Assembly: GCF_002813445.1 (NCBI RefSeq)
Contig: NZ_PHHD01000001.1
Coordinates: 3,410,001-3,474,000, forward strand
Reading direction: 5' to 3'
Origin: Pseudomonas tolaasii NCPPB 2192
GTDB taxonomy: Bacteria; Pseudomonadota; Gammaproteobacteria; Pseudomonadales; Pseudomonadaceae
Length of the DNA: 64,000 nucleotides
The stretch's first letter is position 1; each line of letters starts with the position of its first letter. The notes under the pieces were generated by a model, which made no database searches, had not been told where the DNA came from, and saw only the letters and a list, made by a program, of their open reading frames with translations. Both the position numbers and the translations under genes were made by a program. This document shows, in pieces, positions 16,693-27,000 of the stretch.

Positions 16693-17589
16693 ATGAAAAT
16701 TCTACTGCTAGGCAAAAATGGGCAGGTCGGCTGGGAACTCCAACGCAGTTTGGCCCCTTTGGGCACGGTGCTGGCGTTGAGCTCCAAAAGCACGGATTAC
16801 TGCGGTGACCTGAGTGACTTGCAGGGGCTGGCGTCTACCGTACGGCGGTTTGCTCCCGACGTTATCGTCAATGCAGCGGCTTACACTGCAGTGGACAAGG
16901 CCGAGAGCGAGCCCGCTCAAGCGTTGCTCGTCAATGCGCAAGCGCCCGCGATATTGGCTGCAGAAGCCCTGAAGACAGGGGCGCTGCTGGTGCACTATTC
17001 CACCGATTATGTGTTTGATGGCACCGGCGATACGCCGTGGAAGGAAAGCGATTCTGTCGGGCCGCTCAGCGTATACGGGGCGTCCAAGCTACAAGGCGAG
17101 CAGGCCATTGAGGCGTCCGGATGTGCGCATCTGATCTTTCGCACCAGTTGGGTCTACGCCGCGCGGGGCAACAACTTCGCCAAGACCATGCTGCGACTGG
17201 CCAGTGAACGTGACAGTTTGAACGTGATTGACGACCAATTCGGTGCTCCGACCGGCGCCGACCTGTTGGCCGATGTCACTGCCCACGCGATCCGTAGCGT
17301 GGGCCAGCAGCCACAGCTGAGCGGGTGTTATCACCTTGCGCCAGCGGGTGAAACAACATGGTACCGCTATGCCTGCTTCGTGCTTGAACACGCCCGGGCC
17401 GCAGGTGTACAGCTCAAGGTGGCTCCACAGGCCGTAGGTGCAATCCCCACATCGGCCTATCCGACGCCGGCCAGGCGCCCCGGCAATTCACGGCTCAACA
17501 CGCAAAAGCTGCAGAAGGCCTTTTCGTTGCGCCTGCCTGACTGGCAAGACGGCGTGGCACGGATGCTCACGGAGGTTCTCGAGAAATGA
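16693..17589 (+). CDS. rfbD: dTDP-4-dehydrorhamnose reductase RmlD, copy 2
   Basis: A 298-residue RmlD. The chosen ATG gives MKILLLGKNGQVGWELQRSLAPLG, aligning exactly with copy 1; an in-frame codon at 16606 would add 29 unrelated residues. GKNGQVG (7-13), HYSTDYVF and the YxxxK pair (YGASKLQGE) are intact, so it should be active. It starts the second rml block with no rmlB before it. The 226 bases between it and cysD are AT-rich and presumably carry divergent promoters. The stop overlaps the ATG of rmlA copy 2. Confidence 0.96.
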   Translation: MKILLLGKNGQVGWELQRSLAPLGTVLALSSKSTDYCGDLSDLQGLASTVRRFAPDVIVNAAAYTAVDKAESEPAQALLVNAQAPAILAAEALKTGALLVHYSTDYVFDGTGDTPWKESDSVGPLSVYGASKLQGEQAIEASGCAHLIFRTSWVYAARGNNFAKTMLRLASERDSLNVIDDQFGAPTGADLLADVTAHAIRSVGQQPQLSGCYHLAPAGETTWYRYACFVLEHARAAGVQLKVAPQAVGAIPTSAYPTPARRPGNSRLNTQKLQKAFSLRLPDWQDGVARMLTEVLEK

Positions 17590-18476
17590 ACAGGCCGAAA
17601 CGTAAAGGACTAATCCTGGCCGGCGGTTCCGGCACACGCCTGCACCCTGCAACCCTGGCGATATCCAAGCAGTTGCTGCCGGTTTATGACAAACCGATGA
17701 TCTACTATCCGCTGACCACGCTCATGCTGGCGGGCATCCGCGACATCCTGATCATTTCCACACCCCAGGACACCCCGCGTTTCGAGCAACTGCTGGGGGA
17801 CGGCAGCCATTGGGGGTTGAATATTACCTACGCCGTACAGGCGTCTCCGGATGGCCTGGCCCAGGCGTTCATTATTGGTAAAGAATTTATCGGCAACGAC
17901 CTGTCAGCCCTGGTATTGGGTGACAACCTCTATCACGGTCATGATTTTATCGAGCTGCTCCGGAGCGCGATGCTTCGTAAGGATGGCGCTACCGTTTTCG
18001 CTTACCACGTCAATGATCCCGAGCGTTACGGCGTGGTGGATTTTGATCGGCATGGCAACGCGATCAGCCTGGAAGAGAAGCCGCTCAAACCCAAGTCAAG
18101 CTACGCGGTAACCGGCCTTTATTTTTACGACCAGGATGTGGTCGAAATCGCGAAGGGCATCAAGCCCTCTGCGCGGGGTGAGCTGGAGATCACCGACATC
18201 AACCGCCTCTATATGGAGCGGGGCAAACTCTCGGTAGAAATCATGGGGCGTGGCTACGCGTGGCTCGACACCGGCACTCATGATTCGCTGCTGGATGCCA
18301 GCAGCTTCATCGCCACCCTTGAGCATCGTCAGGGACTCAAAGTAGCCTGCCCTGAAGAGATTGCGTTTCGTCAGAAATGGATTGATGCCCAGCAGCTGGA
18401 GAGGCTGGCTGCCCCGCTGTCCAAGAGTGGGTACGGTCAGTACCTGATGCGATTGCTGCATCAGAAAATCTATTGA
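17586..18476 (+). CDS. rfbA: glucose-1-phosphate thymidylyltransferase RmlA, copy 2
   Basis: A 296-residue RmlA, close to copy 1 over its whole length: RKGLILAGGSGTRLHPAT, QLLPVYDKPMIYYPLTTL, LVLGDNLYHGHDF, EEKPLKPKSSYAVTG. The ATG overlaps the rmlD stop (ATGA). All catalytic regions are intact, so the cell can make dTDP-glucose from two loci. A gap of 102 bases before rmlC breaks the tight spacing seen in the first rml block. Confidence 0.97.
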   Translation: MNRPKRKGLILAGGSGTRLHPATLAISKQLLPVYDKPMIYYPLTTLMLAGIRDILIISTPQDTPRFEQLLGDGSHWGLNITYAVQASPDGLAQAFIIGKEFIGNDLSALVLGDNLYHGHDFIELLRSAMLRKDGATVFAYHVNDPERYGVVDFDRHGNAISLEEKPLKPKSSYAVTGLYFYDQDVVEIAKGIKPSARGELEITDINRLYMERGKLSVEIMGRGYAWLDTGTHDSLLDASSFIATLEHRQGLKVACPEEIAFRQKWIDAQQLERLAAPLSKSGYGQYLMRLLHQKIY

Positions 18477-18578
18477 CGGGGCAGGCTGGCGCATGACGTT
18501 TGCAATCGTTGCCTTGATCACTATTTGCCAGCAGCGCTTGAGCGCCGAACCTGGCAACACGTTGGAGATGTTGTAAAG

Positions 18579-19124
18579 ATGAAAACCACCTCACTTGCCA
18601 TTCCGGACGTTATTTTGTTTGAGCCAAAAGTTTTCGGAGATGAACGAGGTTTTTTTTACGAAAGCTTCAATCAGAAAGTGTTTGAGAGTGCTGTCGGAAG
18701 GTCCGTTGATTTCGTGCAGGACAACCACTCGAAATCTGCGAAAGGGGTTCTTCGTGGCCTGCACTACCAGATTCAGCAAACTCAAGGAAAGCTGGTGCGG
18801 GTGACACAGGGTGAAGTCTTTGACGTCGCGGTGGATTTGCGCAAAAGCTCGCCGACATTTGGCAAGTGGACGGGGGCGTATCTCAGCGAGAGCAATCGGG
18901 CCCAGCTATGGATCCCTGAAGGGTTTGCCCATGGTTTTGTAGTGCTTTCGGAAAGTGCCGAGTTTCTCTACAAAACCACCGATTACTGGGCACCCGAACA
19001 TGAGCGCAGCCTTGTGTGGAATGACGTTGACCTGGCTATCGATTGGCCGCTGCCCGGCGCGCCGGTGCTCTCCGCCAAAGACGCAAATGCCGTGCGTTTT
19101 GTGGACGCGCAAGTCTTCCCGTAA
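18579..19124 (+). CDS. rfbC: dTDP-4-dehydrorhamnose 3,5-epimerase RmlC, copy 2
   Basis: A 181-residue RmlC starting MKTTSLAIPDVILFEPKVFG; the longer frame from 18525 has no family similarity. LRGLHYQIQQTQGKLVRV, DLRKSSPTFGKW, PEGFAHGFVVLSESAEFLY and TTDYWAPEHE are intact. Unlike copy 1 it does not overlap its upstream neighbour. It marks the right-hand border of the polysaccharide island; the next gene is an unrelated transporter on the other strand. Confidence 0.96.
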   Translation: MKTTSLAIPDVILFEPKVFGDERGFFYESFNQKVFESAVGRSVDFVQDNHSKSAKGVLRGLHYQIQQTQGKLVRVTQGEVFDVAVDLRKSSPTFGKWTGAYLSESNRAQLWIPEGFAHGFVVLSESAEFLYKTTDYWAPEHERSLVWNDVDLAIDWPLPGAPVLSAKDANAVRFVDAQVFP

Positions 19125-19188
19125 CCATCGGGCCGGGCCCGTCGGCGGCGTGCGCGTTTAACCATCGAGTGGCAGGGCACGCCTGCCT

Positions 19189-20085
19189 CTACGCGGTCCT
19201 GGCCACTTTTCCCGCGCGCAACACCAGCCACAACGCCCCCCCGATCAACACCCCGCCATACACGTGTGCCATCGAAAACGGCTCATCCAGCAGCAAGGCG
19301 CCCCACAACACCCCGAACGGCGGAATCATGAACGTCACGGTCATCGACTTGACGGGCCCGATCGACGTCAGCAAGCGGAAGTACAGGATGTACGCAAATG
19401 CCGTACACACCAGCCCCAATCCCAAAAGCGAAGACCACACCTGCCAGCCGCCCCAGCTTGCAGGCGGATGGCTGATGGCGTTGTAGGCGAAAATCGGCAG
19501 CAGGAAGAGGGTGGCGCCGAGCATGCTGCCCAGGGCTGCAAGGCGGCTGTCGAGGCCACCGCGTTGATCCAGCCAGCGCCGCGCCAGGAAGCCGGCGAAG
19601 CCATAGCAAGTCGTCGCCAACAGGCAGGCGAGGGCGCCCGTCAGCAATTCCAGATCAAACGCCACCGGCCCGGCGCGGGTCAGCACGCCCACGCCGAACA
19701 GGCCCAGGCATACCCCGGCAATTTTTGACGGCGTGAGGCGCTCGCTGAAAAACAGCCCGCCGATCAACACCCCCATCAAGGGCGTGGTGGCGTTGAAGAT
19801 GGCCGAGTAACCCGCCGGCAGCACTTGGGCCGCTACGGAATACAGGGTCGCGGGAATGCCGGAGTTGATCACGCCCAGCAGCAGCACGGTCTTGAATTTG
19901 CCCTGGAAGTCCCAGTTCACGCGCATCAGCGTAAGGATTACCAACAAACCGGCGGCGGCAATCGACACACGAAAAAACGCGGTGGGCACCGTACCGATTT
20001 CCGGCGCGATGATGCGCATGAACAGGAAGCTCGCGCCCCAAATGGCAGCGAGCCCCAGCAAGTACAAGGTGTCGACAGGTCTCAC
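19189..20085 (-). CDS. EamA (DMT superfamily) transporter
   Basis: A 298-residue membrane protein with ten predicted helices in two EamA repeats (VDTLYLLGLAAIWGASFLFMRI at the start, then FSERLTPSKIAGVCLGLFGVGVL closing the first half). I prefer the GTG at 20085 (reading VRPVDTLYLL), preceded by AGAGG at a good distance, over the TTG at 20142, which lies only 8 bases from the end of the chemoreceptor gene. The family exports amino acids or other metabolites; the substrate is unknown. It follows the chemoreceptor gene on the same strand. Confidence 0.85.
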   Translation of the reverse strand: MRPVDTLYLLGLAAIWGASFLFMRIIAPEIGTVPTAFFRVSIAAAGLLVILTLMRVNWDFQGKFKTVLLLGVINSGIPATLYSVAAQVLPAGYSAIFNATTPLMGVLIGGLFFSERLTPSKIAGVCLGLFGVGVLTRAGPVAFDLELLTGALACLLATTCYGFAGFLARRWLDQRGGLDSRLAALGSMLGATLFLLPIFAYNAISHPPASWGGWQVWSSLLGLGLVCTAFAYILYFRLLTSIGPVKSMTVTFMIPPFGVLWGALLLDEPFSMAHVYGGVLIGGALWLVLRAGKVARTA

Positions 20086-20149
20086 GGCGCGCGCCTCTGT
20101 AAATAAGGCGGCGATTTTTGCCCACTGGCCTGTCCGGCACAATGACTAA

Positions 20150-21775
20150 TTACAAAACAAACCGCGTGACCATCGCGTTGAGGTCCACGGCCAGGCGTGA
20201 CAGTTCCTGGCTGGCGGCCGAGGTCTGGGTCGCGCCGGCGGCGGTCTGCGTGGACAGGTCGCGGATGTTCACCAGGCTGCGGTCCACTTCTCGGGCCACC
20301 AGCGCCTGTTGCTCGGCAGCGCTGGCGATCACCAGGTTGCGCTGGCTGATCTGTGAGATGGCGGCGGTGATTTTTTCCAGGGCGCTGCCCGCGCTGTTGG
20401 CCCGCTGCAAGGTCTGCCCGGCGTGCTCGGCGCTGCTGTTGAGGGCGCCGACCGTATCCTGCGTGCCTTGCTGGATGCCGGTGATCATCTGCTCGATTTC
20501 TTCGGTGGAGTCCTGGGTTCGTTGCGCCAGGGAACGCACCTCATCGGCCACCACCGCGAACCCGCGCCCGGCTTCGCCTGCACGGGCGGCTTCGATGGCG
20601 GCGTTCAGGGCCAGCAAGTTGGTTTGCCCGGCGATGCCGCGAATCACTTCCAGCACCTTGCTGATGTCCTGGGCCTGTACCGCCAGGCCTTCGGCCTTGT
20701 TGGACGCCCCGAGTACCTCGTCCACCAGGTTCTGGATCGAGCTGATGGTTTCGCTGATCTGATAGTGGCCGTGCTTGCTGTCTTCATCGGAAGCCTTGGA
20801 GGCCTCGGCGCTGGACACCGCATTACCCGCCACTTCATCCACTGCCGCACTCATCTCGTTGACGGCGGTGGCGGCTTGTTCGATTTCATCGTTCTGCGCC
20901 TGCAGGCCACGGGTGCTCTGTTCCATCACCGAGCTCATTTCCTCGGCGGCCGAAGCCAGCTGCTGGGTGGATTCGCTGATGCCATGAATGGTGGATCGCA
21001 ACTGTTGCTGCATGGTCGCCAGTGCGGTCAGCAGTTGCGCCGGCTCGTCATGGCCTGTGACCACGACCGGCTGGCTCAGGTCGCCGGCGGCGATGGTGCG
21101 CGCCACGGTCAAGGCCTGGGCGATCGGTGCGGTGATGCTGCGGGTCAGCAGCCAGGCCAGCAGCAAGGTGGCCACCAGGGCACACAGGATGATCAGGCCG
21201 ACCACCCACTGGGCGCTGGAATACATTTGCGCCGCCGAGTCAGCCGCATTCTGTACGCCTTGCTGGTTGAAGCTGATCATGTCCTCCAGGCTTTTGTTGA
21301 GCACGGTGCCCTGGGGGGCCAGGCGGCTGGTGAGCAGGTCGATGGCGTCTTGCTGCTGGTCTTTGTCCACCAGGTCGACCATCTGGGCGACGATGGTGAC
21401 GTAGGTGTTCACGTCGGCCTTGAGCTGTTTGAACATCACGCGCTCTTCGTCGCCGCTCAGCAGTTCTTCATGGTGTTCAAGCAGGGTTTGCAGTTCGCTG
21501 CGCTGACGGGTGATCAGGCTTTTGCTGGTGTCGCGTACGCGCGATTCGTCGGTGGTCGCCAGACGCAAGGATTCCAGACGAATGGCTGCGATACAGGCAG
21601 CCGCATCGTGGATATTTTCGATGCTCGGCATCCACGATTCTTCGATCACCAATGCACTTTCGCGCAGCTTGGCCATCTGCCCCAGGCCAAACATGCCGAC
21701 AATCACCAGCATGCTCGCCAACACCCCAAAACTCAGGCTGGCGCGCAGACCGATCCTCACATTCCTCAATGACAT
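20150..21775 (-). CDS. methyl-accepting chemotaxis protein with four-helix-bundle sensor
   Basis: A 541-residue chemoreceptor. A first membrane helix (about residues 11-33) is followed by a periplasmic, all-helical sensor of about 155 residues (4HB-MCP type). Then come a second helix (about 190-212), a HAMP segment (TRSITAPIAQALTVARTIAAGD) and the cytoplasmic signalling domain with the conserved hairpin tip GIAGQTNLLALNAAIEAARA. The ATG is preceded by AAGGAGC. It would control flagellar motors through CheA/CheW; the ligand cannot be inferred. No C-terminal CheR-docking pentapeptide is seen (it ends VTRFVL). Confidence 0.93.
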   Translation of the reverse strand: MSLRNVRIGLRASLSFGVLASMLVIVGMFGLGQMAKLRESALVIEESWMPSIENIHDAAACIAAIRLESLRLATTDESRVRDTSKSLITRQRSELQTLLEHHEELLSGDEERVMFKQLKADVNTYVTIVAQMVDLVDKDQQQDAIDLLTSRLAPQGTVLNKSLEDMISFNQQGVQNAADSAAQMYSSAQWVVGLIILCALVATLLLAWLLTRSITAPIAQALTVARTIAAGDLSQPVVVTGHDEPAQLLTALATMQQQLRSTIHGISESTQQLASAAEEMSSVMEQSTRGLQAQNDEIEQAATAVNEMSAAVDEVAGNAVSSAEASKASDEDSKHGHYQISETISSIQNLVDEVLGASNKAEGLAVQAQDISKVLEVIRGIAGQTNLLALNAAIEAARAGEAGRGFAVVADEVRSLAQRTQDSTEEIEQMITGIQQGTQDTVGALNSSAEHAGQTLQRANSAGSALEKITAAISQISQRNLVIASAAEQQALVAREVDRSLVNIRDLSTQTAAGATQTSAASQELSRLAVDLNAMVTRFVL

Positions 21776-22164
21776 CTCAATGCTCCTTAGGCGGGTAGAA
21801 CCTGTTCCCGGATCGGTCTTCAGACCTTGTTAGGGTGGGAGAGGGCGCGCTATATAGCAAAGTGCCATTAATCTGGTAACTAGGGTTTCCCTTACGCCGT
21901 ATCGAAGCGGCTACAAAGGTTGTGAAAGCGCGGCGGGCCCGACTTTTCACACTGCCAGCGCAAAGCCACGGGGTTTCAGGCCTGTGCTGATTAAGTGTGC
22001 GACTTTTTGGTGCATTTCCTGACCAGTCGGTCGAGTTATGGGCAGTGAAAATAAATGTACAAAGTTGGTTTGCAGGTACAACGTCGCTGGAAAATTCTTC
22101 CTTCTCCTGCCCGCGATCACTGGCTAAGCTCAGGACTTCCAGATACCCGTTCGAGGTTTTTCGC
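21776..22164. other. intergenic region between divergent chemoreceptor gene and aceK
   Basis: A 389-base region with no convincing gene. It carries the ribosome site of the chemoreceptor (AAGGAGC on the minus strand near 21781-21789) and must hold both divergent promoters. An in-frame extension of aceK to 21997 exists but has no family similarity. No REP element, RNA gene or strong hairpin was found. Confidence 0.6.
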
Positions 22165-23874
22165 ATGCCGCAATCCGCCCTCGCCATCGCCCGGATGATC
22201 CTCGATGGCTTCGACGATTACCGTGAGCATTTCCGCCGGATCACCATTGGCGCCCGCGAACGTTTCGAGAAGGCGCAGTGGCAAATCGGGCAAGCGGCCT
22301 CGGCGGCGCGTATCAATTTGTATGAAGAAAAAGTCGCCGAAGTGACGGCGCGCCTGCGTGGCGGTTTTGAGGCGAAAACCCTGCTGGATGTCGAGGCGTG
22401 GCCCGTGGTCAAAAGCGCTTATATCGGCTTGATCGACCTGCGCTTCGACGATGAGCTGTCCGAGACCTGGTACAACTCGATTTTCTGCAGCCTGTTCAGC
22501 CATGACCTGATCAGCGACGGCTGCATGTTCATCCACACCACCCGGCCCAGCCTGCGCCGCGCGCGGGCGGCGCAAACCCGCCTGTACGCACCGGCAGGCA
22601 AGATCACCGAGATGCTCGCGCAGATCTTCGCCGACTACAGTTTCAACGAGCCCTACGCCGATTTGCCCGCCGACCTGCGCCGCCTCGAAGCACAACTGCG
22701 GGAAAACCTGCCGGACTGGGTGTGCAAAGACCCGGATCTCACCGTCGAGCTGTTTTCCTCGGTGCTTTACCGCAACAAGGGCGCGTACCTGGTCGGGCGC
22801 CTCTATACCCGCGACGAACAATGGCCGTTGGTGATTCCGCTGCTGCACCGCGAAGGGCGGGGCATTCAGATCGACGCGCTGATTACCGACGAAGCCGAAG
22901 TGTCGATCATCTTCTCGTTCACCCGCTCCTACTTCATGGTGGACGTACCGGTGCCCGCCGAGTTCATCGGCTTTCTCAAGCGCATCCTGCCGGGCAAACA
23001 CATTGCCGAGTTGTACACCTCCATTGGCTTTTACAAACACGGCAAGTCAGAGTTCTATCGCGCGCTGATCAATCACCTGGCGACCACCGATGACCGCTTC
23101 ATCATGGCGCCCGGCGTGCGCGGCATGGTCATGAGCGTGTTCACGCTGCCGGGCTTCAACACCGTGTTCAAGATCATCAAGGATCGTTTCTCGCCGTCGA
23201 AAAACGTCAACCGTGCCACGGTGATCGAAAAGTACCGGCTGGTTAAAAGCGTCGATCGGGTAGGGCGCATGGCCGACACTCAGGAGTTCGCCGATTTCCG
23301 TTTTCCCCTGAGCAAGTTCGAGCCCGAATGCCTGGCCGAATTGCTGGAAGTCGCCGCCGGCACCGTCGAAGTTGAAGGCGACACCGTGCTGATTCGCCAC
23401 TGCTGGACCGAACGGCGCATGACCCCGCTCAACCTCTACCTCGACAATGCCAACCCCGCGCAGATACGCGAAGCGCTGGAAGACTACGGCCTGGCCATCA
23501 AGCAACTGGCGGCGGCGAATATCTTTCCCGGTGACATGCTGCTGAAAAACTTCGGCGTCACCCGCCATGGTCGCGTGGTGTTCTATGACTACGACGAAAT
23601 CTGCTTTCTCACCGAGGCCAACTTTCGCCACATCCCCGCGCCACGCACGCCCGAGGATGAAATGGCCTCCGAACCCTGGTATTCCATCGGCCCGCACGAC
23701 GTGTTTCCGGAAGAGTTTCCGCCGTTTCTGTTCGCCGATGCCAGCCAGCGCAAGCTGTTTGATGAGCTGCATGGCGAGCTGTACAACGCCGACTACTGGA
23801 AAGGCCTGCAGGAAGCCATTCGCGCCGGCAAGGTGATCGATGTGTTCCCGTACCGGCGCAAAGACCCTCTGTAA
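22165..23874 (+). CDS. aceK: isocitrate dehydrogenase kinase/phosphatase AceK
   Basis: A 569-residue bifunctional enzyme that phosphorylates and dephosphorylates isocitrate dehydrogenase to divert carbon into the glyoxylate shunt during growth on acetate. The start MPQSALAIARMILDGFDDYREHF matches the family N-terminus; the upstream in-frame stretch does not. Visible AceK features are the GVRGMVMSVFTLPGFNTVFKIIKDRF segment, VFYDYDEICFLTEANFR (metal and ATP site) and MASEPWYSIGPHDVFPEEF. Length is normal. It stands alone, bounded downstream by a REP element. Confidence 0.96.
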   Translation: MPQSALAIARMILDGFDDYREHFRRITIGARERFEKAQWQIGQAASAARINLYEEKVAEVTARLRGGFEAKTLLDVEAWPVVKSAYIGLIDLRFDDELSETWYNSIFCSLFSHDLISDGCMFIHTTRPSLRRARAAQTRLYAPAGKITEMLAQIFADYSFNEPYADLPADLRRLEAQLRENLPDWVCKDPDLTVELFSSVLYRNKGAYLVGRLYTRDEQWPLVIPLLHREGRGIQIDALITDEAEVSIIFSFTRSYFMVDVPVPAEFIGFLKRILPGKHIAELYTSIGFYKHGKSEFYRALINHLATTDDRFIMAPGVRGMVMSVFTLPGFNTVFKIIKDRFSPSKNVNRATVIEKYRLVKSVDRVGRMADTQEFADFRFPLSKFEPECLAELLEVAAGTVEVEGDTVLIRHCWTERRMTPLNLYLDNANPAQIREALEDYGLAIKQLAAANIFPGDMLLKNFGVTRHGRVVFYDYDEICFLTEANFRHIPAPRTPEDEMASEPWYSIGPHDVFPEEFPPFLFADASQRKLFDELHGELYNADYWKGLQEAIRAGKVIDVFPYRRKDPL

Positions 23875-23902
23875 CACCTATCCCCCTGTGGGACGGGTTT
23901 GC

Positions 23903-23989
23903 GTGGGAGCGGCCTTGCCCGCGATAGCGGTGTATCAGGCGGTAGATGTGTTGCTGACAGAACGTAATCGCGGGCAAGCCCGCTCCCAC
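23903..23989. repeat. REP doublet (REPIN), gtgggagcgg type
   Basis: Two inverted REP arms: gtgggagcggccttgcccgc on the left and its near-complement ending gctcccac on the right, separated by about 40 unrelated bases. It lies between aceK and hrpA, a usual extragenic position for these Pseudomonas repeats. Confidence 0.85.
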
Positions 23990-24075
23990 CTTTGATTGGG
24001 TTTATCCGTGATGCCGCTCAGCCGTCTGCCAGATGAGGCGCTTTTCTGCCACACTTGGCGGCCGTGCCTATATAG

Positions 24076-27000
24076 ATGACCGTCAAGTACCTGATGACTG
24101 ACCAAGCGCCCACTATCGACCAACTGCTCAAAACCCTCGACCACGCCATGCTCGCCGACCGCCACCGCTTGCGGCGGCAGTTGCTTGAGCTGCGTAAAAA
24201 GCCCGACGAGGAAAAGCTGGCGCAGTGGGTGGCGCGCATGCAGGCGTCCTGCGCCCAGGTCACGGCGCGGCGCGCCAGCCTGCCGGTGATTCGTTATGAC
24301 GACAGCCTGCCGATTGCCGCCAAGCGCGACGAGATCAAAGCCGCGCTGAACAAACATCAGGTGCTGATCATCGCCGGTGAAACCGGTTCGGGTAAAACCA
24401 CCCAGTTGCCGAAGATCTGCCTGGAAATCGGCCGCGGCCAGTTCGGCCTGATCGGCCACACCCAGCCGCGCCGGATTGCTGCGCGCAGCGTGGCCAGCCG
24501 GGTTGCCGAAGAACTGGCGACGCCATTGGGCGCGCTGGTCGGCTATCAGGTGCGTTTCGAAGATCAGAGTGATTCCAACACCCTGATCAAATTGATGACC
24601 GACGGCATTCTGCTCGCCGAAACCCAGAACGACCGCTACCTCGAACGCTACGACACGATCATCGTCGACGAAGCCCACGAGCGCAGCCTGAACATCGACT
24701 TTCTGCTGGGCTACCTGAAAACCCTGCTGCCGCGCCGCCCCGACCTGAAAGTCATCATCACCTCGGCGACCATCGATCTTGAGCGCTTTTCCAAGCATTT
24801 TGATGACGCGCCGATTGTCGAGGTGTCGGGCCGCACCTTCCCGGTCGATACCTGGTACCGCCCGCTGACCCTGGAACAGGACGAAGAGGGCAACCGCGTC
24901 GAAGATGACTTGACGGTTGACCAGGCGATCCTCGCCGCCCTCGATGAAATCGCCGCCTACGAGCGCAGCGAACGGCGCAGCCCCGGCGATGTGCTGGTGT
25001 TTCTGCCGGGCGAGCGCGAGATTCGCGACGCCGCCGACATGCTGCGCAAAGCCCAGCTCAAACACACCGAAATCCTGCCGCTGTACGCGCGCCTGTCGCC
25101 GGCCGAGCAGCAGCGCATTTTCCAGTCTCACCCGGGCCGTCGCGTGGTGCTGGCGACCAATGTCGCCGAAACCTCGCTGACCGTGCCGGGCATTCGCTAT
25201 GTGATCGACAGTGGCACCGCGCGCATCAGCCGCTACAGCTACCGCGCCAAGGTGCAGCGCCTGCCGATCGAGGCGATTTCCCAGGCCAGTGCGAACCAGC
25301 GCAAAGGCCGCTGCGGCCGGGTCGAGCCGGGCATCTGCATCCGCTTGTACAGCGAAGAGGATTTCATCGGGCGTCCGGAATTTACCGACCCGGAGATCCT
25401 GCGCACCAACCTCGCGGCCGTGATCCTGCAAATGCTGCACCTGCGCCTCGGCGAGATCACCGATTTCCCGTTTATCGAGCCGCCGGACGGCAAGGCCATC
25501 AGCGACGGTTTCAACCTGCTGCAAGAACTCTCGGCGGTGGATCGCAACAGCCAGCTCACGCCGTTGGGCCGTCAGTTGGCGCGTCTGCCGGTGGACCCGC
25601 GCATGGGCCGCATGTTGCTGGAAGCGGCCAAACTCGGCAGTTTGCAGGAGGTGCTGATCGTCGCCAGTGCCATGTCGATCCAGGACCCGCGCGAGCGCCC
25701 GCCGGAGCGCCAGCAAGCCGCCGACCAGGCCCACGCACAGTGGAAAGACGCGGATTCGGACTTCGCCGGGCTGGTGAACCTGTGGCGCGGCTTTGAAGAA
25801 CAGCGTCAGGAACTGACCGCCAGCCCGTTGCGCAACTGGTGCCGCAAGAACTTCCTGAACTACCTGCGGTTGCGCGAGTGGCGCGATTCCCATCGCCAGC
25901 TCAGCCTGATTTGCCGCGACCTGCAGCTGACGATCAACAAAGACCCGGCGGATTATCCGAAGCTGCACAAAGCGGTGCTGTCCGGCCTGCTCAGCCAGAT
26001 CGGCCAGAAGACCGAAGACGGTGACTACCTGGGGGCGCGTCAGCGGCGTTTCTGGATTCACCCTTCGTCGGGCATCGGCAAAAAACGCCCGCAATGGCTG
26101 ATGACCGCCGAACTGGTGGAAACCACCAAGCTGTATGCGCGCATGGTCGCCAAAATAGACGCCGACTGGATCGAGCCCCTGGCCGGGCATTTGATCAAGA
26201 AAAATCACTTCGAACCGCATTGGGAGAAGAAGCGCGGCCAGGTCGTGGCGTTTGAGCAAATCACCCTGTTTGGGCTGATTGTGGTCGGGCGTCGCCCGGT
26301 GCATTACGGGCCGATTGACCCGGTGGTGTCGCGCGAGCTGTTTATCCGCGAGGGGCTGGTGCGCGGCGAGATTCAGTCGCGGGCCAAGTGCCTGACGGCC
26401 AACCAGCAATTGCTGGAGCAGCTGGACGAGCTGGAAGCCAAGGCGCGCCGCCGCGACATTCTGGCCGACGAAGAAACCCTGTACGCCTTCTACGACGCGC
26501 GTTTACCCGCGGAGATTCACCAGACCGCGACGTTCGACAGCTGGTACAAGGTCAACAGCCAGAAAAACCCGCAATTGCTGATCATGCGCGAAGAAGACGT
26601 GCTGGCCCGCGAGGCCAGTGAAGTCACCGCGCTGCATTACCCGGACGCCCTGCACCTGGGCGACCTGGAGCTGGCCCTGAGTTATCACTTCGAGCCCAAC
26701 CACCCGCGCGACGGCGTGACTCTGCGCGTGCCGGCGCCGCTGCTGCCGGCCTTGCCGCCGGAGCGCCTGGAGTGGCTGGTGCCGGGGGTGATTGAAGCCA
26801 AATGCATTGCGCTGGTGCGCAACTTGCCGAAGGCGCTGCGCAAGAACTTCGTGCCGGTGCCGGATTTCGTCAAGGCTGCGCTGCAACGGATCGAATTCGG
26901 CCAGGGTTCGCTGCCTCAGGCGCTGGGGCGCGAATTGCTGCGCATGACCGGCGCGCGCGTCAGCGATGAGGCGTGGGCCGAGGCGGCGCAGCAGGTAGAG

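Noticed and set aside
20423..21772. 449-codon plus-strand frame opposite the chemoreceptor gene
   Set aside because: The chemoreceptor on the other strand shows all family motifs; the opposite frame is Gly/His/Gln-rich with no domain.
23935..26409. 824-codon open frame on the minus strand opposite hrpA
   Set aside because: It mirrors the third-position GC pattern of hrpA, has no recognisable domain and a composition rich in Gln, His, Ala and Arg typical of antisense shadows.
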